Positions 6,597-13,726 of a DNA stretch of 13,726 nt are shown one piece after another. The position numbers and the translations under genes were made by a program. The DNA is from Pyramidobacter sp. (GTDB lineage: Bacteria; Synergistota; Synergistia; Synergistales; Dethiosulfovibrionaceae), in assembly GCA_016286835.1 (NCBI GenBank), contig JAEEUD010000015.1:1-13726 (forward strand), given 5' to 3'. Each line of letters begins with the position of its first letter. The stretch's first letter is position 1. The notes under the pieces were generated by a model that was given only the letters and a program-made list of their open reading frames with translations, did not search any database and was not told where the DNA came from.

Positions 6597-8402
6597 TTAC
6601 CACCCATACGCCTGCGCATCGGCACGGGGGTCGGCTCCGGCGGTGAGGAAGCCGTCGGGATTCTCAAAGCCGATCGCGCCCATCAGGCCGATGTACTCCC
6701 ACTGGCCCGTGGTCTGGACGATGTAGTTGTACTTGTCGGCCAGCTCCTTGCGCACGGCCTCGTCGATGCGGCCTTCAACCTGGATGGTGCGCGGGTACTG
6801 CACGTGGTACATCACGCTCATCGGGTGACGACTCTGGAAGCGGGGCGCTTCAACGGCCTGCTGCGGGTCCATGCCGAACAGGGCGTAGTTGAGGAACACC
6901 TGGATCTTGGCCTGCTCCTGCACGTCGGCGCCGGGGGTGCCGAAGGCGAGGAAGGGCTTGCCGTCCTTCAGCGCGATCGAAGGCGTGATGGTCTGCACGG
7001 TACGCTTGCGCGGCTCAAGGAAGTTGGCGAGGTCATGATCGAGGAAGAAGTAGCTCATGCGGCTGTTGAGCATGAAGCCGCGGCCGGGCACCATGACGTG
7101 CGAGCCCATGCCGGTGCAGAGGCTGGTGGTGCAGGCGACGATGTTGCCCTGATCGTCGGCCACAGCCATGAACGTTGTGTCGCCCTGCTTGCCGTAGGTC
7201 ACGTCGCCGTAGGTGGCGGGATCAGGGGCGCCGACGGGGATGTCGCCGTCCATCGCCGTGCCGGGATGCAGGTCTTTGCGACGGTTGGCTGCGTATTCCT
7301 TGCTGATGAGGGCCATCGGGTTCTTGTGGAATCTGGGATCGGCCATGAAGTGGTTGCGATCCTGCAGGGCGGCATTCATCGTCTGAGCGATCAGGTCGAT
7401 GTAGGCGGCGCTGTTGTGCCCCATTGCCTTGAGGTCGTAACCTTCAAGGATGTTGAGGGCTTCAAGAAGCACCCAGCCCTGGCTGTTGGGCGGGCAGACG
7501 AACACGTCGATGCCGTGGAAGTTGGTGCTGTGCGGATCGACTTTTTCCGCGTGGAAATCGGCGAGGTCTTCGTACTCGATCAGGCCGCCGAGTTCCTTCG
7601 ACAGCGCGGCGATTTCCTTAGCCACGGGGCCGCGGTAGAAATAATCCTCGGCCTCCTTGTAACCCAGCGCGCCCACTTCGCGGAACAGCTGCGCCAGATG
7701 GGGGTTCTTGACGCGCTCGCCGTATTTCAGCGCGCGGTCGTCACGTCCGTAGACGGACTTGGCCTCGTCGTTGAAGTTCTTCCAGTCGTTTTTGCTCGGC
7801 GCCATGTTCTGCGTCAGGAAGTAGCCGCGCTCGGCAAGATCTACGGCCGGCTCAAGGATCTCGGAAAGCGGCTTGGTACCGTAGTCGCGGAGCAGTGTCA
7901 TCCAGCCGGAGAAGCTGCCGGGGATCTCGACGGACAGAATGCCGTGATCGGGGATGCCGCCCTTCTCGATGTACGTGTCGATCGTCGCCTTTTTCGGCGC
8001 CCAGCCGGTGCCGTTGTAGGTGATGACCTTCTTGTCCTTCGCCGAGTAGACGATGATCATCGCGTCGCCGCCGAAGAAGTCGTTCATCTTCGGGTAGGTC
8101 ATGCTCATGACAGCCGCCATGCCCACGGCCGCGTCGAACGCGTTGCCGCCGCGGTCAAGGATCTTGAAACCGGCAGCCGCCGAATACTGATTGTCGCCCA
8201 CGACGACATAGCGTCCGTGCGCTGCGAAGCGCGTCGTGTACGGGTTGCGCACAAGGATCTTGCCGCGCGTCGGCGTCCAGTAGAAGAGATCGGGCTTCTT
8301 CTCTTCGGCAGGCTTGGGAGCGGGATCGGCCGCCAGGGCGGATCCCGCCACCAGCGCCAGAGCAACCAGAGCCGCAAGCGCTTTGAACGATTTGCGAAAC
8401 AT
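6597..8402 (-). CDS. Secreted gamma-glutamyltransferase-family Ntn hydrolase (YwrD-like subgroup)
   Basis: This is a 601-residue precursor. Residues 1-24 are a signal peptide ending SALA, so it acts in the periplasm or outside. The N-terminal half shows the family's AAAGFKILDRGGNAFDAAVG (about 75-94). The self-cleavage site is GDTTF, making Thr409 the probable new N-terminus and nucleophile; the resulting small subunit of about 193 residues is normal. Downstream are VPGRGFMLNSRM (438-449), RKRTVQTITPS (465-475) and the oxyanion-type FGTPGAD (487-493). The His that follows TT in classical E. coli-type enzymes is Phe here, and the flanking motifs resemble the YwrD-like subgroup, so hydrolysis or another acyl specificity is as likely as glutathione transfer. 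The ATG at 8402 has GGTGGAG just upstream and gives a clean signal peptide; longer in-frame starts would swallow the promoter region. It diverges from LysR regulator 2, its probable controller. Confidence 0.9.
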   Translation of the reverse strand: MFRKSFKALAALVALALVAGSALAADPAPKPAEEKKPDLFYWTPTRGKILVRNPYTTRFAAHGRYVVVGDNQYSAAAGFKILDRGGNAFDAAVGMAAVMSMTYPKMNDFFGGDAMIIVYSAKDKKVITYNGTGWAPKKATIDTYIEKGGIPDHGILSVEIPGSFSGWMTLLRDYGTKPLSEILEPAVDLAERGYFLTQNMAPSKNDWKNFNDEAKSVYGRDDRALKYGERVKNPHLAQLFREVGALGYKEAEDYFYRGPVAKEIAALSKELGGLIEYEDLADFHAEKVDPHSTNFHGIDVFVCPPNSQGWVLLEALNILEGYDLKAMGHNSAAYIDLIAQTMNAALQDRNHFMADPRFHKNPMALISKEYAANRRKDLHPGTAMDGDIPVGAPDPATYGDVTYGKQGDTTFMAVADDQGNIVACTTSLCTGMGSHVMVPGRGFMLNSRMSYFFLDHDLANFLEPRKRTVQTITPSIALKDGKPFLAFGTPGADVQEQAKIQVFLNYALFGMDPQQAVEAPRFQSRHPMSVMYHVQYPRTIQVEGRIDEAVRKELADKYNYIVQTTGQWEYIGLMGAIGFENPDGFLTAGADPRADAQAYGW

Positions 8403-8443
8403 GAAAACTCCACCTTTCATCAAAATCAAATCAGACTGCGCCC

Positions 8444-8520
8444 TCTTTATCACAAAGGAAGGCAGGTTTGTGAAACAGTCGTGTTTTGTCGAATCCGACA
8501 AAGGTATTTTGTGATAAAAT
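8444..8520. promoter_or_regulatory. Symmetric divergent promoter/operator between the gamma-glutamyltransferase-like gene and LysR regulator 2
   Basis: Outer arms TTTATCACAAA (8446-8456) and TTTGTGATAAA (8508-8518) are perfect 11-bp inverted copies 51 bp apart. Inside lies TTTGTCG-AATC-CGACAAA (8485-8502), a perfect palindrome of LysR-box type (T-N11-A compatible). A third TTTGTGA copy is at 8467-8473. Each outer arm contains a -10-like sequence facing outward: TGATAAAAT (8512-8520) towards the LysR gene and TGATAAAGA (complement of 8444-8452) towards the enzyme gene. The -35 elements are poor, as expected for activator-dependent promoters. Promoter positions are inferred; the repeats are directly visible. 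Confidence 0.72.
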
Positions 8521-8551
8521 CAAAGCGACATCATCGCAGGAGGTTGAGTCA

Positions 8552-9490
8552 ATGCCCTACGACAGCCTGAAATACTTCTGCGCCGTCGCCGCTGAGCTGA
8601 ACATGACGCGCGCGGCGCGCAAGCTGCACTTGTCGCAACAGACGCTGAGCAACCACGTTGCCAGGCTCGAAGATGAATACGGCGTCCGCTTTTTCGAGCG
8701 CAAGCCGCACCTGCGTCTCACCGCCGCAGGGGAATGCTTTTACAGTCACGTCAAAAAAGTTTTGTTGCACGAGGAGGAATTGCTCAGCCAATTTGACGAG
8801 ATCCGTTCGCAGAGGCGCGGACGCCTCTCGATCGGCGTCACGCAGACACGGGCACAGACGTTCCTGCCGCGGATCCTGCCGGACTTCATCGAACAGAATC
8901 CCGACGTGAAACTGGACGTGAACGTCTGTCACGTCTCCGAGCTGGGGCGACGGCTGCTGGACGGCGATTTCGACCTGATCCTCACTCCCATGCGGCGGAC
9001 GCTCGATCCGAGAATCGAATCGCTCGTCGTTCACGAGGATCAACTCTGCCTCGTCATTCCCGCCCATTTTCTCACGCCTTTTTTCGACGCCCGGGAGCTC
9101 GATGAACTGCGTGAGGCCGAGCCGGAGCGCATGTACAGGGACCTGATCGCAAGCGGCGTTCTGCGCTCGATGCCGTACGTGCTCACAGGGCCCAGGCTTG
9201 CCGAACTGGCGCGGCGTTTTTTCAGCGAACACGTTCCCGATCCGCACATCCTTATGGAACTGCACGATACCGAAGTGCTCTTTTCGCTGCCCTTTGCCGG
9301 CATCGGCGCGACGTTCCTGTTTCGCTCCCTGCTCCCGCTCATCCCTGGCCCAGAGCGCCCGCTGGCCGTCCCGCTCCCTTGGCCGGAAGCCGCCATCCCA
9401 CTCTCGGCCGCGTGGGACAGGGAAAAAGGCATGACCTGGCCGGCAAAACGCTTTCTCGATATCGCCCGTGCCGCTAAAGTTCAGTCATGA
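8552..9490 (+). CDS. LysR-family transcriptional regulator 2
   Basis: This 312-residue LysR regulator starts at the ATG 8552, with a near-perfect AGGAGGT 7-8 nt upstream; the open frame extends further 5' but without ribosome-site support. The winged helix-turn-helix is MTRAARKLHLSQQTLSNHV at about 18-36, followed by RLEDEYGVRFFERKPHLRLT. The effector domain begins near GRLSIGVTQTR and contains DFDLILTP. It matches LysR regulator 1 in 27 of the first 50 residues by hand count and shares the FERKxxLxLTxxG and DLIxTP stretches, so the two are paralogues. It is divergent from the gamma-glutamyltransferase-like gene across a repeat-rich gap and probably controls that gene and itself. I see no clear terminator between its stop and the aspartase promoter 79 nt downstream. 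Confidence 0.93.
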   Translation: MPYDSLKYFCAVAAELNMTRAARKLHLSQQTLSNHVARLEDEYGVRFFERKPHLRLTAAGECFYSHVKKVLLHEEELLSQFDEIRSQRRGRLSIGVTQTRAQTFLPRILPDFIEQNPDVKLDVNVCHVSELGRRLLDGDFDLILTPMRRTLDPRIESLVVHEDQLCLVIPAHFLTPFFDARELDELREAEPERMYRDLIASGVLRSMPYVLTGPRLAELARRFFSEHVPDPHILMELHDTEVLFSLPFAGIGATFLFRSLLPLIPGPERPLAVPLPWPEAAIPLSAAWDREKGMTWPAKRFLDIARAAKVQS

Positions 9491-9568
9491 CGACCGTGGC
9501 TGCCGCCAATGGTCACGACCTCCCGATGTACTGAATTTTTGCACTTCTCAGACTTGTATCTCCCGACC

Positions 9569-9597
9569 TTGACAAGCGGCGCTGCTCTTGTTATAAC
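9569..9597 (+). promoter_or_regulatory. Main aspartase promoter (P1)
   Basis: A perfect -35 TTGACA (9569-9574), a 17-nt spacer and TATAAC (9592-9597) form the best sigma70 promoter of the window. Transcription would start near 9604, giving a leader of about 92 nt. The leader contains an imperfect hairpin, GCGGACAGAA / TTCTGCCCGC (9636-9658), followed by an A/T run; its role is unknown. Confidence 0.82.
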
Positions 9598-9645
9598 GTC
9601 ATGTGAAAATCGTAACAAGATTTTTAGCAAACATTGCGGACAGAA

Positions 9646-9674
9646 TTGTTCTGCCCGCGAAAATTTTGTATAAA
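9646..9674 (+). promoter_or_regulatory. Possible second aspartase promoter (P2)
   Basis: TTGTTC (9646-9651), a 17-nt spacer and TATAAA (9669-9674) form a second, weaker promoter within the P1 leader. It would start transcription near 9681, immediately before the GGGGGAA ribosome site of the aspartase gene. The -35 is only a half match. Confidence 0.45.
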
Positions 9675-9695
9675 CCAAACCGGGGGAATCCAACC

Positions 9696-11117
<1,422 letters not shown>

Positions 11118-11157
11118 TTCTTTCCGGTTCAGATCCGGCATAAAGACAAATGAATAG

Positions 11158-11198
11158 CAAAGAATCCCCTGCCCGGTCCCGGACGGGGGATTCTTTTT
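11158..11198. terminator. Terminator after aspartase, possibly bidirectional
   Basis: AGAATCCCC-TGCCCGG pairs with CCGGACG-GGGGATTCT (11161-11194) with one mismatch and one G·T pair, followed by TTTTTG on the plus strand. The minus-strand side has only TTCTTTGC, so stopping of the peptidase transcript (stop 11236) is less sure. Confidence 0.85.
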
Positions 11199-11235
11199 GT
11201 CTGCCTGTGTCTTTGTATCGGTTTTGCGGCGGTCT

Positions 11236-13726
11236 TTACTTCACCCGTAGGAACATCGCGCTCGTGCCGTCAGAGCCGAATGTGATCATCATGCGGTTCC
11301 GGTCGATCATGCGGATCGTGTTGCGGAACCTCATACCGCGCAGCCGGCCGCTCGTGACGATGCCGGACCAGACGACGGGGGCACCGCTGCGGAGCGGAGC
11401 GCTGAGGGTGAATGTGCCCGTCTCCACCACGCCGAGCGTGACGCGCGTGTAGCGGTTGCCGGCAAACGTGAAGCGGTCGAGCGACGGGCCGCCCTGAAAC
11501 ACCCATGTGCCCGAAAGCTGAACGTTCCTGTATTTCTCCATCACCGTCGGCGGGAGCGCGGGCTTGGGCGGACGCGGCTGGTTCACCGCGGGCGGATTGC
11601 CGGCGGGCGGACGCGGAGAATCAGGACGACGGGTCCCCTGCGTGAAGATCTCCACCGTGCCGGCCAGCATGTCGGTCAACGCCAGCTTGCCCTGATCGAC
11701 AAAGCCGTTGTAGAAGTGCAGGCCGCCGGCGGTATCGGTCACCTTCACGGCATCGGCCGTCACCTCGTACGTGCCGGCCACGGGCTCGCCGCTTCGGGGG
11801 CGCAGCACGAAGCGGCCGTCTTTGACGAGCAGCGCCGAGCCGTTGTCGCCTGTCCAGCTGCCGTTCAGCCAGCCGCTGCGGCAGAGCCCGCCCCGCGAGG
11901 GGATGAGCAGGATCGGCGCGCCGGTCGTGCCGTCGATCAGGCGCCAGAAGGCCATGTCGCCTTCGCCCACGCGCACGGCGAAAAATCTCATGTCGATCGC
12001 GGCCAGATTTCTCTTGTCGCGGTGGTACAGCGTCAGCATGGGCAGGCCCACCGGCGTGACCTGGAAGCTGTAATTCTTCGTCTCCTGCGGCGAGATGACG
12101 GTGGCGTGCGGCACGCCGTCCGCGTCACGGCTGAGCATCCAGTGCGATCCGGTGGGAGCGATCATCATGCCGTTGCCGGAAGCGTGCGGCACGGCGCCGA
12201 GCGTGAAGAAGCTCCCGTTCAGCTCGTCCAGATGTCCGCGCGCGTTCGCCGCGAACGGCCCCAGCTGCGGATTTTCGGCCACGGGCAGGCGACGGCTCAT
12301 CAGCGTCGTGCCGGCGCCGCCCAGCGATTCGGCCCGCGCCAGCACGGCAGCATAGCTGCCGGCAGGATACATGGTATAGGCCACGCGCAGTCCCTTACCC
12401 CATCTCAACGGCGTCTCGCCGCGGCGGTGAACGATCTTTCCGTTTTCGATCACGTCGAGCACGGGCGTGAACACGCCGTCGGGGCGCGGCACGATATTCG
12501 ACACGCCTTCGGGCCCCACGGCCGTCAGCGTCTTCGTCGAGTTGTAGCGCGCGTCGAGCGTGAGCACGACGTCCCGCTCGCCGACAACGGGATCGGAATA
12601 CACGCCGCGCAGGGCATACTCGTTGCCGGAGACGCTCAGATAGTTGACCGTGACGGGGCTGACCTGCTTTTCGGCGTTCCAGAGCAGGTACATGACGCCG
12701 CCGAACTGGTAGAGCAGCTCGTTCGTGCCGTCGCGGAACGTTGGGAAAACGCTCTTTTCCTGCGCTTCGTCGATGTGTTCGTTGTGCAGGATCTGGTGCA
12801 TGTAGACCGTATACGGGCCCCCGGCCTTTTCGGCCATCGCGAAGCCGGCATAGGCGCGCAGGATGTGTTTGCCCTCAATGGCGATCTTGACGTAAGTGCC
12901 GCTGCGGTCGCCGCCGGAAAGCGGCGTCACGCTCGACGACGGCCGGATCGTGAAGTCTGCGCCGCCCTTGGGAGATCTCACGCCGGCTTTCTGCACGGGC
13001 GAGCCGATCTCGATGGCCGTCACGCGCGGGGCTTCCATGCCCTCCTCGGCCTGTCTGGCGTGGATCAGGCGCAGCGTGTCCGACCAGCCGGTCGCCTTGT
13101 CGAACGCCGTTTCGACGTAATCGGCTCTCATGTTCTCCTCGCGCAGCGGCGCGTAGAACGAGAGACCGCCGCAGCGGTCAAGGCTGGGACCGCTCTCGGA
13201 GGCGATCGTCAGACTCTCGCCGGCGCGGCGCAGGTCGTCGATCTCGCGCGCGAGCTTTTTGCCCAGCGGCAGCTTGCCGATGGACGCCAGCCAGTCGTTC
13301 AGATCCACGCTGGAGATCGCTTCCGCGCCGCGGCGGTCGTCGCCTTCAGGGCCGTAATTGCGGGCCCAGTAGAACGAGCGCGTCAGCTCGGCCCATGCGC
13401 CGCCCGCTTCGGGCAGCAGAGCGTCGGCAAACTTCTTCCAGGCGCGCACGAACCTGTCGGCACGGCTCAGATCGTACGCCGACAGCGAGGCGCTGAGCAG
13501 GTCGTTATCGAGAAACGTCTGGCAGCCGGCGTGCACGGCCTCGGTGATGATCTCGTCGGTCGGTTTGCCAGCAGCGAACAGCGGCAGGAACTTCGCGTAA
13601 TCCATGCCCAGCGCCGGCTCGACGGGCGTGGACGCGAACATCCATCGCGCATAAGGTGCGCACGCAACGGCGACCTCCGCCTGCCCCATCAGGCACATGT
13701 CGAAGTGGATCAGCTCGAACATGCCG
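11236..13726 (-). CDS. Clostripain-family (C11) cysteine peptidase, C-terminal part, 5' end beyond window
   Basis: The frame is open to the right edge (codon before the first visible Met is Gly), so the true start lies outside; about 829 codons are present. The visible part begins with IHFDMCLMGQAEVA, the C11 motif with the catalytic Cys (residue 10 from the Met at 13722), followed by FASTPVEPALGMDYAKFL, also typical. The catalytic His and any signal peptide would be upstream. After the caspase-like domain come long beta-rich regions. Two similar-looking beta modules then flank a proline-rich linker (about 698-726): LNGSW...IFTQ (about 619-697) and LSGTW...FLRVK (736-828). C11 peptidases cut after basic residues and are usually secreted. 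Here a role in extracellular peptide supply fits the neighbouring amino-acid genes, but location and substrate are inferred. The function of the C-terminal modules is unknown. Confidence 0.85.
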   Translation of the reverse strand, partial: GMFELIHFDMCLMGQAEVAVACAPYARWMFASTPVEPALGMDYAKFLPLFAAGKPTDEIITEAVHAGCQTFLDNDLLSASLSAYDLSRADRFVRAWKKFADALLPEAGGAWAELTRSFYWARNYGPEGDDRRGAEAISSVDLNDWLASIGKLPLGKKLAREIDDLRRAGESLTIASESGPSLDRCGGLSFYAPLREENMRADYVETAFDKATGWSDTLRLIHARQAEEGMEAPRVTAIEIGSPVQKAGVRSPKGGADFTIRPSSSVTPLSGGDRSGTYVKIAIEGKHILRAYAGFAMAEKAGGPYTVYMHQILHNEHIDEAQEKSVFPTFRDGTNELLYQFGGVMYLLWNAEKQVSPVTVNYLSVSGNEYALRGVYSDPVVGERDVVLTLDARYNSTKTLTAVGPEGVSNIVPRPDGVFTPVLDVIENGKIVHRRGETPLRWGKGLRVAYTMYPAGSYAAVLARAESLGGAGTTLMSRRLPVAENPQLGPFAANARGHLDELNGSFFTLGAVPHASGNGMMIAPTGSHWMLSRDADGVPHATVISPQETKNYSFQVTPVGLPMLTLYHRDKRNLAAIDMRFFAVRVGEGDMAFWRLIDGTTGAPILLIPSRGGLCRSGWLNGSWTGDNGSALLVKDGRFVLRPRSGEPVAGTYEVTADAVKVTDTAGGLHFYNGFVDQGKLALTDMLAGTVEIFTQGTRRPDSPRPPAGNPPAVNQPRPPKPALPPTVMEKYRNVQLSGTWVFQGGPSLDRFTFAGNRYTRVTLGVVETGTFTLSAPLRSGAPVVWSGIVTSGRLRGMRFRNTIRMIDRNRMMITFGSDGTSAMFLRVK

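Noticed and set aside
8440..8520. CRP site suggested by TGTGA/TCACA words
   Set aside because: The words are arranged outward and with wrong spacing for TGTGA-N6-TCACA; they are better explained as arms of the LysR-region repeats.
6804..8570. Plus-strand open frame of 588 codons opposite the gamma-glutamyltransferase-like gene
   Set aside because: It mirrors the codons of a clear enzyme gene and has Val/Gly/His-rich low-information sequence; no start signal.
9486..9525. Imperfect hairpin just after the stop of LysR regulator 2
   Set aside because: Mismatched stem and no following T run, so not supportable as a terminator.

Overview
The window is a stretch of bacterial chromosome, mostly GC-rich, with dense coding on both strands, short intergenic gaps, good Shine-Dalgarno sequences and sigma70-type promoters (several with an extended -10). 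There is no phage, IS, tRNA, rRNA or CRISPR signal. The gene content (aspartase, a secreted gamma-glutamyltransferase-family enzyme, a clostripain-type C11 peptidase, an AlgI/AlgJ-type O-acetylation pair, small LysR regulators) suits a Gram-negative-like anaerobe that ferments amino acids and peptides. A Synergistota member such as Pyramidobacter would fit, but that is inference from gene content and style, not from a marker gene.

Layout, left to right. (1) 1-2398, minus strand: a membrane O-acetyltransferase (MBOAT, AlgI-like) followed 9 nt later by an AlgJ/AlgX-like SGNH partner that runs off the left edge; its own extended -10 promoter lies at about 2585 with a long untranslated leader. 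(2) 2612-3931, minus strand: an EamA/DMT exporter and a VOC (GLOD5-like) protein in one operon, divergent from LysR regulator 1 (4027-5022). The shared promoter is a perfect inverted repeat whose two arms each carry an outward-facing TGCTATAAT. (3) A long bidirectional terminator at 5095-5135. (4) 5217-6279, minus strand: an AI-2E family permease broken by a one-base insertion at codon 38. (5) 6597-8402, minus strand: a secreted gamma-glutamyltransferase-like Ntn hydrolase with a strong terminator, divergent from LysR regulator 2 (8552-9490). Their intergenic region again holds inverted repeats with -10-like sequences in the arms. (6) 9696-11117, plus strand: aspartate ammonia-lyase with one strong and one weaker promoter, closed by a terminator. 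(7) 11236-13726, minus strand: the C-terminal part of a large clostripain-family peptidase running off the right edge.

How the parts may work together (inference). The C11 peptidase, gamma-glutamyltransferase-like enzyme and aspartase all fit peptide and amino-acid catabolism. The two LysR regulators are paralogues (27 of the first 50 residues identical by hand count), and each faces a divergent target through a symmetric promoter, so they look like two copies of one regulatory design attached to different targets. The acetylation pair is a separate envelope or exopolysaccharide function and has visibly lower GC than the genes to its right.
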